From positions 1-7,943 of the forward strand of contig JAAZIW010000172.1 of the NCBI GenBank assembly GCA_012800665.1: a DNA stretch of 7,943 bases, written 5' to 3'. This stretch comes from Rikenellaceae bacterium. GTDB taxonomy: Bacteria > Bacteroidota > Bacteroidia > Bacteroidales > UBA932. Positions 1 through 5,723 of this stretch are shown piece by piece; position 1 is the stretch's first letter, and every line of letters begins with the position of its first letter. A program made the translations under genes and the position numbers. The notes below the pieces were generated by a model, which saw only the letters and a program-made list of their open reading frames with translations, made no database searches and was not told where the DNA came from.

Positions 1-30
1 GTTCTCGCAAGCTGCCATCTACAAACGCCG

Positions 31-55
31 AACGACAACCGCAAGGGCTGTCGTT
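31..55 (-). terminator. hairpin downstream of tRNA-Gly, weak terminator candidate
   Basis: A perfect 7-bp inverted repeat (31-37 with 49-55), with two more C-G pairs inside after one mismatch, lies just past the 3' end of the minus-strand tRNA-Gly. It could end or help process that transcript. No T-run follows it on either strand, so it is a weak call. I see no gene in positions 1-60. Confidence 0.3.
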
Positions 56-61
56 CATCGT

Positions 62-137
62 TGGAGCGGAAAACGAGACTCGAACTCGCGACTTCAACCT
101 TGGCAAGGTTGCGCTCTACCAACTGAGCTATTTCCGC
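62..137 (-). tRNA. tRNA-Gly (anticodon GCC), CCA encoded
   Basis: Read on the minus strand, the sequence folds as a full cloverleaf. The 7-bp acceptor stem pairs 131-137 with 66-72. The D arm carries AGTTGGTA, the anticodon loop is TTGCCAA giving anticodon GCC, and the T loop is TTCGAGT. The discriminator base is U (position 65), and CCA is encoded at 62-64, unlike the tRNA-Met further along. It decodes GGC and GGU glycine codons. The 72-nt body is of normal length. A well-formed Bacteroidota promoter lies just upstream, so this is probably a single-gene transcription unit. It diverges from the MEMO-AMMECR1 operon. Confidence 0.96.
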
Positions 138-148
138 ATAGGGGACTG

Positions 149-179
149 CAAATATAAGTTGTTTTTTTAAAACCTCAAA
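149..179 (-). promoter_or_regulatory. promoter of tRNA-Gly (Bacteroidota sigma type)
   Basis: On the minus strand a -7 box TATATTTG (149-156) matches TAnnTTTG. A -33 TTTG (176-179) precedes it by exactly 19 nt. Transcription would start near 142, about five bases before the mature tRNA end. The match to the B. fragilis/Flavobacterium type consensus is what first suggests the phylum. Confidence 0.8.
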
Positions 180-262
180 ATTATTTTCATTAACTTTTGC
201 CTATAAACACAATATGTAATCTTGATTTTCATACAATCGCCCTAAAATTGCGGGATTTTATG

Positions 263-270
263 TACATTTG
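263..270 (+). promoter_or_regulatory. candidate -7 box for the MEMO-AMMECR1/amrS operon
   Basis: TACATTTG fits the TAnnTTTG -7 consensus and lies 33 nt before the ATG at 304, which would leave a leader of about 27 nt. I find no TTTG at the right distance upstream, so this is a half-promoter and only moderately supported. Confidence 0.4.
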
Positions 271-303
271 AGAAAAGTGAACATTTAAAACATTTCGCTA
301 ATT

Positions 304-1809
304 ATGGACATATCAGGTTGCTGCGGGCGAAAAATCCGCTTTCCGGCTGTGGCGGGCACTTTTTATCCTGCCGACAAAGACGAACTTGCACAGGAACTCA
401 AATCTTATTATAAAGAGGCAGAGTCTATGGTAAAGCCCCTGGAGGACGCTCAAACCGCCATGGAAGGCTCTTCTAACGCAACGGAAGTCACCTCTACCGC
501 CTTGAAAGGCGCTCCTACCGCCCTTATAGTCCCTCACGCCGGATATGTATTCTCGGGGGCTGTTGCGGCAACGGCATTCAGCTGTATCCCCCAAGATGCC
601 GCATTCGACAGAATAATCCTCATAGGTCCCAGCCATTGTGTGGGCTTTGATGGAGCAGCGGTAGATGTCCTCAATTCCGCTTGGCAAACCCCGTTTGGCG
701 AGGTTCAAATAGATGAGGAATTCGTCAAGCAACTAAGCAAAGAAAAACCTTTCAAGAATCGCCCCGATGCCTTCCCCAATGAGCATGGTCTTGAGGTTCA
801 ACTTCCCTTCCTGCAATTCCGCCTTAAAAAAATGCCGCCCATCGTTCCCATAATATTGGGAACCACTAATTACAACGTGCTCAAAGTCGTGGCAGAATGC
901 CTCAAACCCACCCTCGAAGAGGGCAAAACCCTATTCGTGATAAGCAGCGATTTTTCACACTACCCTAACTACGATGGTGCAAAAAAGGCTGACCTCCGCC
1001 TCGCTAAGGCTATCTCCACAGGTCGTCTTTACGAATTTGTCAACGCCTTGGAAGACAACGATGCCGCTCGCATTAAGGGTTTAGCCACCAGCGCTTGCGG
1101 TCAGGCGGCCATCGCAGTTCTGATGGAAATGACCGGCGGAGATGCCTCTTATTCCTACGAGCATTTAGTTTACCGCAATTCCGGCGATTCCCCCTACGGA
1201 GACCTCGATAGGGTGGTGGGCTACAGCGCCTTTGCTGTTTATAAAACATCAGAAAAATATTCTCTGAGTCAGGAGGAGATGGAGACCCTTTTGGAGATTG
1301 CGCGCTCATCCATCGAAGGCAAGTTTGAGGGTAGGCGCCTGTCGGATGCTTATGAAGGGAAGAATCTCAGCCCTAAATTGCGAGCGGGCGGAGGCGCATT
1401 CGTAACCCTAAATAAGGGAAACAGCTTGCGTGGATGCATAGGCCATTTCGGGGAAGATTACCCCATTTATCAAATGGTGGCGCAGATGGCCCGCGCGGCT
1501 GCTTTCGAGGACCCGCGCTTCGGGGTCCTGCGGGAGAGTGAGTTAGGGGAGATTAGTATAGAGATTTCCGTCCTTTCGCCGCTGAAGCGAATTGCCTCGG
1601 CAGATGAATTTGTGCTTGGGAGGGACGGCATCTACATAGTGAAAGGTTATAATTCGGGCACCTTCCTCCCGCAGGTGGCGGATGATACCGGATGGAGCAA
1701 GGAGGAATTTTTGGGGCATTGCTCCCGCGACAAGGCCGGACTCGGTTGGGATGGTTGGAAGACGGCAGATCTCTACACCTATCAGGCTGTGGTTTTCTCA
1801 GAGGATTAA
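304..1809 (+). CDS. MEMO1-AMMECR1 fusion protein (AmmeMemoRadiSam system proteins B and A)
   Basis: A 501-residue fusion. Residues about 12-313 are a MEMO1 domain, related in fold to class III extradiol dioxygenases. VPHAGYVFSG (H78), GPSH (H111), SSDFSH (D216, H219) and SACG (C265) match the metal-site residues His49, His81, His192 and Cys244 of human MEMO1. Residues about 318-500 are an AMMECR1 domain with its signature LRGCIGHF (375-382). These are families B and A of the AmmeMemoRadiSam trio, and the radical SAM member follows 24 bp downstream. The bacterial function is not established. No signal peptide is seen, so it is probably cytoplasmic. The ATG at 304 puts the family start FPAVAGTFYPAD at residue 13. 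Residues 51-71 are a seven-residue tandem repeat inserted before the first metal-site strand (separate entry). The family assignment is strong; the biochemical role is unknown. Confidence 0.9.
   Translation: MDISGCCGRKIRFPAVAGTFYPADKDELAQELKSYYKEAESMVKPLEDAQTAMEGSSNATEVTSTALKGAPTALIVPHAGYVFSGAVAATAFSCIPQDAAFDRIILIGPSHCVGFDGAAVDVLNSAWQTPFGEVQIDEEFVKQLSKEKPFKNRPDAFPNEHGLEVQLPFLQFRLKKMPPIVPIILGTTNYNVLKVVAECLKPTLEEGKTLFVISSDFSHYPNYDGAKKADLRLAKAISTGRLYEFVNALEDNDAARIKGLATSACGQAAIAVLMEMTGGDASYSYEHLVYRNSGDSPYGDLDRVVGYSAFAVYKTSEKYSLSQEEMETLLEIARSSIEGKFEGRRLSDAYEGKNLSPKLRAGGGAFVTLNKGNSLRGCIGHFGEDYPIYQMVAQMARAAAFEDPRFGVLRESELGEISIEISVLSPLKRIASADEFVLGRDGIYIVKGYNSGTFLPQVADDTGWSKEEFLGHCSRDKAGLGWDGWKTADLYTYQAVVFSED
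454..537 (+). repeat. 21-bp in-frame tandem repeat inside the MEMO domain
   Basis: Units 454-474, 475-495 and 496-516 encode TAMEGSS, NATEVTS and TALKGAP. The next 21 bp (517-537) encode TALIVPH, part of the conserved core leading into PHAG. By eye, units 1 and 3 agree at 17 of 21 bases, units 1 and 2 at 15, and unit 3 and the core segment at 14. The preceding codons (433-453) are only weakly similar. The array keeps the reading frame and lengthens the linker before the first metal-site strand by about 21 residues. Confidence 0.75.
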
Positions 1810-1833
1810 ATAATTTTTAAAGGATTTTGAAAG

Positions 1834-2694
1834 ATGATTGAGGCTCGTTGGTGGCATGAATCGGATGGCTATGCAATTTGCGGACTTTGTCCTCATGGAT
1901 GCCGCATTGCAGAGGGCAAGGCCGGAATTTGCGGCAGCCGCGTGAATCGCAAAGGCAAATTATACTCTGCGGTTTACGGCTATCCGTGTGCTTTGGCAAT
2001 AGACCCCGTAGAGAAAAAGCCGCTGTATCATTTTCTTCCCGGAACTACCTGCTTCTCATTTAGTTGTGTGGGCTGCAATCTGCGTTGCAAGGGCTGTCAG
2101 AACTGGTCAATATCCCAAGCCGCTCCGGGTAGCGAAAAGGAATATTGGGCACCTGAAGAATTAGTGGATTTGGCAATTAAAAAAGGCTGCCCATCAATTG
2201 CTTACACCTATACCGAGCCTCTTACCTGGTACGAATACTGTTTCGACACGGCCCGCCTTGCGCACGAAAAGGGGCTTTACAATATCCTTGTGTCAGCGGC
2301 TTATATAAACCCAGAGCCGTTGAGGGAGATCGCTTCGCTGATAGATGCCGCCAACATCGACCTCAAATACTTCAGCGATGAACTCTACCGCAAGGTTTCC
2401 GGCGCAGGCCTCAAGCCCGTGCTCAATGCTCTGCTTCTCCTGCGCGATGCCGGCGTCCATTTGGAAATCACCAATCTGCTTATCCCCGGCATCAATGATG
2501 ACGAGGCGATGATTCGCGCCATGTGCAAATGGCTCTCTTCTAACGGATTATCTGATGTCCCGCTCCACTTCAGCCGCTTCTTCCCCAACCACAAACTCGA
2601 CACCACCCCTCCCACATCCCTGAAAACCCTCTACCTTGCCCAATCCATCGCCCGCGAACAAGGCCTCACCACCATCCACCTCGGGAATGTCTGA
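1834..2694 (+). CDS. amrS: AmmeMemoRadiSam system radical SAM enzyme, apparently short at the C-terminus
   Basis: A 286-residue radical SAM protein related to pyruvate formate-lyase activating enzymes. The CNLRCKGCQNW motif gives the CxxxCxxC cluster (C81, C85, C88) that would bind a 4Fe-4S centre and SAM. The N-terminal CGLCPHGC (C16, C19, C23) plus C33 is typical of this subfamily. AYTYTEP (123-129) and NIDLKYF (174-180) are barrel segments of the family. It follows the MEMO-AMMECR1 gene by 24 bp with AAAGGA as a likely ribosome site, so the two are co-transcribed and complete the three-family set. The substrate is unknown. The protein ends at LGNV. Homologues as I recall them run on about 50 residues into a CPxCG-type cysteine-rich tail. 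The missing part would fall where the repeat-rich accessory stretch begins, so a truncation is likely but unproved. Confidence 0.9.
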   Translation: MIEARWWHESDGYAICGLCPHGCRIAEGKAGICGSRVNRKGKLYSAVYGYPCALAIDPVEKKPLYHFLPGTTCFSFSCVGCNLRCKGCQNWSISQAAPGSEKEYWAPEELVDLAIKKGCPSIAYTYTEPLTWYEYCFDTARLAHEKGLYNILVSAAYINPEPLREIASLIDAANIDLKYFSDELYRKVSGAGLKPVLNALLLLRDAGVHLEITNLLIPGINDDEAMIRAMCKWLSSNGLSDVPLHFSRFFPNHKLDTTPPTSLKTLYLAQSIAREQGLTTIHLGNV

Positions 2695-2705
2695 AAAATC
2701 CCAAC

Positions 2706-2760
2706 TGTCACATCAAAATCTCCTCAAGTGTCACATCAAAATCCCCTCAAGTGTCACATT
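2706..2760 (+). repeat. 23-bp direct repeats (2.4 copies) just after amrS
   Basis: Two 23-bp units starting TGTCACATCAAAAT (2706-2728 and 2729-2751) differ at one base, and a third partial copy TGTCACATT starts at 2752. The block is flanked by CTGAAAAATC (2691-2700) and CTGAAAAATC (2765-2774), itself a direct repeat. Repeated TGTCA-type motifs occur at ends of some insertion sequences, so this may be an element end or scar. No transposase is present. The rest of 2761-2846 is AT-rich and shows no gene. Confidence 0.75.
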
Positions 2761-2846
2761 TGGCCTGAAAAATCTCCTTTGCGATGTCAGAATTCGATTT
2801 CTTTTTTTAGCCTGATTAAGAAAAAACTCTTATTATCAGAAGATAA

Positions 2847-3596
2847 TTGATTAAATTTACAATAGTGGATTTTGAAGAATACATAAGACAAAGCGAGCCC
2901 GACAAGAAGGGACGAGCGCAGGCATGGCGGACAGCCATCGGTCTGCAGGACGTTGATGGACTCAAGCCGTCCGAGTATCTTTACCAGACAGCCCGAAAGA
3001 ATATCGAGGGCGATATTACCATAAAAGAAGCTCAATCACTTATCGATTCCTATTACATTTCAAAAGCCGGTAGGAGCGAATCAGATGAGGATAGAACAGA
3101 AGAGGCCGATAAGGTTTCAAGCCGAATAGCGGAGATTCTTTCAGAAAAGACCTTTTCTTTGACGCCGGCGCAGTTTACCTCAATCCACAGAAGATTATTT
3201 TCCGGTCTTTTTGAATTTGCCGGTCAGATAAGGACTTGGAATATCACAAAGAAAGAATGGGTGCTTGATGGAGAGACTGTTCTGTATGCAAGTTCCGATA
3301 TGATTAGCGAAACCCTTGAATACGATTTATCGCAAGAAAAGGCTTTCAGTTACAAGGGACTCTTGATGGATGAAGCTGTCAAGCATTTTACAAAATTTAT
3401 TTCGAATCTTTGGCAGATACATGCTTTCGGAGAGGGGAACACGCGTACAACAGCAGTATTCGCAATCAAATATCTTCGTTCGCTCGGATTCAAAGAGATG
3501 AATGACATGTTTGCAGAGAATTCCCGGTATTTCAGAAACGCTCTTGTTCGTGCGAACTATTCAAATCTGGCGGAAGGAATCCACGAAACCACTTAG
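2847..3596 (+). CDS. Fic-domain protein (probable AMPylase-like toxin or regulator)
   Basis: Up to 249 residues. The Fic motif is HAFGEGNTRTTA (192-203), with catalytic His192 and acidic Glu196. Canonical HxFx(D/E)GNGRxxR has Gly at position 8 and Arg at 12; here these are Thr199 and Ala203. Fic enzymes usually transfer AMP from ATP to a protein hydroxyl. The N-terminal stretch TARKNIEGDITIKEAQSLID (48-67) resembles the inhibitory helix of VbhA-type antitoxins, so the protein may restrain itself in cis. The first start after the in-frame stop at 2844 is TTG (2847). GTG at 2865 gives a start VDFEEYIRQ that fits relatives better as I recall them. Neither has a well-spaced ribosome site. It sits alone between repeats, is more AT-rich than its neighbours, and has no separate antitoxin beside it. 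Transfer is likely. No promoter was recognised. Confidence 0.85.
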   Translation: MIKFTIVDFEEYIRQSEPDKKGRAQAWRTAIGLQDVDGLKPSEYLYQTARKNIEGDITIKEAQSLIDSYYISKAGRSESDEDRTEEADKVSSRIAEILSEKTFSLTPAQFTSIHRRLFSGLFEFAGQIRTWNITKKEWVLDGETVLYASSDMISETLEYDLSQEKAFSYKGLLMDEAVKHFTKFISNLWQIHAFGEGNTRTTAVFAIKYLRSLGFKEMNDMFAENSRYFRNALVRANYSNLAEGIHETT

Positions 3597-3655
3597 TATT
3601 TAGAACTTTTCTTCAGAAATCTTCTGCTTGGAGAAAGCCACGAACTGAAAAATAG

Positions 3656-3838
3656 GAATCTGCATGTATCGAGTTAGATTCTCGAGCTACTCAGAAGGAA
3701 ATAGCTGAATTCATCGGGAAGTCCATAGCAACGGCAAAGCGCCTTACAGTTTCTCTTCAAGAAAAAGGTTTCCTAATCCGCCATAACGGCAAACGTTACG
3801 GCTGGTGGGTGGTTCTATTGCCCATGCTCAATACATAG
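3656..3838 (+). pseudogene. C-terminal remnant of a winged-helix DNA-binding protein
   Basis: The frame that opens after the stop at 3653 and closes at 3836-3838 encodes about 60 residues with no recognisable start codon at its beginning. ATQKEIAEFIGKSIATAKRL reads as a helix-turn-helix. EKGFLIRHNGKRYGWWVVL reads as the following wing, then the end of a protein. This looks like the tail of a COG2865-type (AlbA-like ATP-binding, putative regulator) protein, whose homologues end in a similar wing. The upstream portion is missing, so it is probably a decayed fragment left in the accessory segment. A tail lost from a Fic-plus-wHTH protein is a less likely alternative. Positions 3597-3655 hold only a small 5-bp hairpin (3614-3626). 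Confidence 0.5.
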
Positions 3839-3880
3839 GGGCTTCGGAAGATTTGCTTTGCTCCTCAGACCTGCCATGGA

Positions 3881-3993
3881 GAGCGTAAAATGTAACTCTC
3901 TGACTATCAGCGAAATCATGAAAGAACACCCGAAAATTTTGCTGACCTTGTTTAATGATCTGCCTCATTATCAGCACTTTCCATTTTACGCTC
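3881..3993. repeat. 12-bp perfect inverted repeats enclosing 89 bp
   Basis: GAGCGTAAAATG (3881-3892) is the exact reverse complement of CATTTTACGCTC (3982-3993), with a few further pairs just outside and inside. This could be a small MITE-like element or a long-loop hairpin. A 48-codon frame (ATG 3876 to TGA 4022) crosses it, encoding a protein that begins MESVKCNSLT and resembles nothing I recognise. I do not call it a gene, because it has no ribosome site and reads into the repeat cluster. Confidence 0.6.
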
Positions 3994-4017
3994 GCTATAG
4001 GAAGAAATGCCCGAGCC

Positions 4018-4141
4018 CCTGAAACGTCCCGCGGTGCCCCCTAAAAACGAAAGAAGACCTGAAACGTCCTGCGGCGCCCCCGGAAACGTCCTGCAGCGCC
4101 CCCTAAAACGTCCTGCAGCGCCCCCTGAAAACGAAAGAAGA
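4018..4141. repeat. cluster of four GC-rich 20-bp repeats
   Basis: Four copies of a core AAACGTCCYGCRGYGCCCCC start at 4022, 4062, 4084 and 4106, with starts 40, 22 and 22 bp apart. Copies 1 and 4 are each followed by a purine-rich piece AAAACGAAAGAAGA. Copies 3 and 4 are identical and contain the palindrome CTGCAG. The block is far richer in C than the AT-rich segment before it. Open frames through it (4007-4201 plus, 4041-4286 minus) are products of the repeats and the tRNA, not genes. Confidence 0.8.
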
Positions 4142-4159
4142 CCGGAAACATCCGGTCTT
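4138..4159. terminator. 9-bp hairpin, possible bidirectional terminator
   Basis: AAGACCGGA (4138-4146) pairs perfectly with TCCGGTCTT (4151-4159) around the loop AACA. With a small bulge, CGAA (4132-4135) can also pair with TTCG (4159-4162). On the minus strand it is followed by a T-rich tail (CTTTCGTTTTC), so it may back up the tRNA-fMet terminator. On the plus strand only three Ts occur around the stem end. Confidence 0.45.
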
Positions 4160-4167
4160 TCGGAAAG

Positions 4168-4197
4168 AAATCAGGCAGCCAAGAAGCTGCCTGATTT
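4168..4197 (-). terminator. intrinsic terminator after tRNA-fMet/hisS
   Basis: A perfect 12-bp stem (4168-4179 with 4186-4197) with a 6-nt loop lies four bases past the 3' end of the minus-strand tRNA-fMet. It is followed on that strand by CTTTCC. It would end both the tRNA transcript and any read-through from hisS. The other strand ends in TTTATA, so it may work weakly both ways. Confidence 0.7.
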
Positions 4198-4201
4198 ATA
4201 G

Positions 4202-4274
<73 letters not shown>

Positions 4275-4285
4275 ATATTGGACCA

Positions 4286-4316
4286 CAAAGATAACAAAAA
4301 TTTCACAGAAAACAAA
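4286..4316 (-). promoter_or_regulatory. promoter of tRNA-fMet, overlapping the hisS 3' end
   Basis: On the minus strand a -7 box TATCTTTG (4286-4293) is preceded by a -33 TTTG (4313-4316) at exactly 19 nt, the same spacing as in the tRNA-Gly promoter. The -33 box lies within hisS codons three to four before the last sense codon, so the tRNA can be made independently of hisS. The start would be near 4279-4281, about six bases before the mature 5' end. Confidence 0.8.
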
Positions 4317-5679
4317 TTATCCCATCTACATCGCCCTTATCAAAGGTTTTTTCTTCGCCGCTTGCAAGATTTTTGACATTCACTTTACCTTCGGCCGCCT
4401 CCCTCGAGCCGCAGATGCTGATGAAAGGAATACCCTTTTTGTCAGCGTAATCAAACTGTTTTTTGAGCTTAAGCGAATCGGGATAGACCTCAGTGGCAAT
4501 GCCTTTCGCACGTAAGGCGCTTGCGATGGGCAGAACATAAGCCGCCGATGCCGCATCCATATTGGCAAACAGAAGAGTGCAAGGGGCGCCTAACTCTGCC
4601 GGAAATTTATTCAGGCCTTCAAGCACATCATAAATACGGTCCGCCCCAAAACTAATGCCCACTCCGGACACATCCGGAAGACCGAAAATGCCGGTCAAAT
4701 TATCATATCTTCCTCCTCCGCAAATACTTCCTATCTCCCAATCCAAGGCCTTAACCTCTAAAATAGCGCCGGTGTAATAATTGAGGCCGCGCGCAAGCGA
4801 GAGGTCCATCTCAATCGGGAGCTTCACCTGCGCAGCTGCAATATAGCCGAAGAGCTCTTCCAACTCATCAAGCCCTTTAAGACCTGTCTCGGAAGAGGCA
4901 AGCGCCTCTCTCATGACGGCAATTTTTTCCTCGAAGCTGCCGCTGAGTTTCAGCACCGGCTCCAAAAAATCTATCGCCTCTTTACTCAAGCCTTTGTCCG
5001 ACAATTCCGCCTTTACCTCCTTCAAACCCACCTTCTCCAATTTATCTATGGCAATGGTGATATCCGTAAGTTTTTCGGGGAAGCCGCAAACCTCTGCCAG
5101 GCCGCTCAAAACCTTGCGGTTATTGATTTTCAGCAGAACCCTTATATCCAATTTGGCAAATACCTCTTCTACCATCTGCACAAGCTCCAACTCAAGCAAT
5201 TGCGAAGTGCTTCCGATAGCATCCACATCGCATTGATAAAATTCGCGATAGCGCCCTTTTTGAGGACGGTCGGCACGCCATACCGGCTGGATTTGGGAAC
5301 GCTTGAAGGGGAAGACGATGTCGTTCTGATGCTGTACCACAAAGCGGGCAAGAGGCACGGTAAGGTCGTACCTGAGGCCTCTTTCGCACAAAGCGGAAGA
5401 AAGAGCAGCGGTTTTGTAGCCGTCTTCGGTTTTATAGGAAGCAAAGTCTATTTTGTCGAAAGGGTCCCCTGAGTCAAGAACCCTGAACAGCAGTTTGTCT
5501 CCTTCCTCGCCGTACTTTCCCAGCAGAGTGGAAAGCTTTTCCATAGCAGGCGTTTCTATTTGCGCATATCCGAAAGAGGCGAAAACCCCTTTGATAATAT
5601 CGAAGATATAATTGCGTCGGGCCATCTGTTCCTGCGAAAAATCGCGGGTGCCTCTTGGGATGGATGGTTTTTGTATCAT
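4303..5679 (-). CDS. hisS: histidyl-tRNA synthetase
   Basis: A class II synthetase that charges tRNA-His with histidine in the cytoplasm. With the ATG at 5677-5679 it has 458 residues, a normal length for this lineage, and begins MIQKPSIPRGTRDF, the usual start of the family. An ATG at 5713-5715 would add 12 residues that overlap the sppA promoter and look unlike homologues, so I reject it. Visible features are DLTVPLAR (105-112), motif 2 around WRADRPQKGRYREFYQCD (134-151), the histidine-binding RGLNYYTG (297-304), GGGRYD (321-326), motif 3 GISFGADRIY (341-350), and an anticodon-binding domain from about residue 365 to the end. It diverges from sppA and runs toward tRNA-fMet. A -7 box seven bases before the ATG implies a leaderless or nearly leaderless mRNA. 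All key motifs are present. Confidence 0.95.
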   Translation of the reverse strand: MIQKPSIPRGTRDFSQEQMARRNYIFDIIKGVFASFGYAQIETPAMEKLSTLLGKYGEEGDKLLFRVLDSGDPFDKIDFASYKTEDGYKTAALSSALCERGLRYDLTVPLARFVVQHQNDIVFPFKRSQIQPVWRADRPQKGRYREFYQCDVDAIGSTSQLLELELVQMVEEVFAKLDIRVLLKINNRKVLSGLAEVCGFPEKLTDITIAIDKLEKVGLKEVKAELSDKGLSKEAIDFLEPVLKLSGSFEEKIAVMREALASSETGLKGLDELEELFGYIAAAQVKLPIEMDLSLARGLNYYTGAILEVKALDWEIGSICGGGRYDNLTGIFGLPDVSGVGISFGADRIYDVLEGLNKFPAELGAPCTLLFANMDAASAAYVLPIASALRAKGIATEVYPDSLKLKKQFDYADKKGIPFISICGSREAAEGKVNVKNLASGEEKTFDKGDVDGIICFL

Positions 5680-5702
5680 ATTATGCAAAATTACTAACTT
5701 TG
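5670..5702 (+). promoter_or_regulatory. promoter of sppA
   Basis: TTTG (5670-5673) and TAACTTTG (5695-5702) with 21 nt between them match the Bacteroidota -33/-7 consensus. Transcription would start near 5708, leaving a leader of about 15 nt with no clear ribosome site. The -33 box lies inside the first codons of divergent hisS. Confidence 0.7.
5686..5693 (-). promoter_or_regulatory. candidate -7 box of hisS
   Basis: On the minus strand TAATTTTG fits TAnnTTTG and ends seven bases before the hisS ATG at 5679. The nearest upstream TTG (5718-5720) is 24 nt away, farther than usual. It lies one base from the oppositely directed sppA -7 box, so the two promoters probably compete. Confidence 0.5.
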
Positions 5703-5723
5703 TAGAATTAAACATAGCAACAT

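Noticed and set aside
1..58. Open minus-strand frame from an ATG at 58 to the window edge
   Set aside because: Too short to judge, overlaps a hairpin right after the tRNA, and resembles no protein.
2700..2760. The 23-bp repeats as a CRISPR array
   Set aside because: The units are contiguous, with no spacers between repeats, and no cas genes are present.
4007..4201. Plus-strand 64-aa frame rich in KRP, ERRPET and PP
   Set aside because: It is a direct read of the 20-bp repeats and the hairpins; it has no ribosome site and no family similarity.
5680..5715. Upstream ATG at 5715 for hisS
   Set aside because: It adds 12 residues not typical of the family and would put the start upstream of the -7 box and within the sppA promoter.
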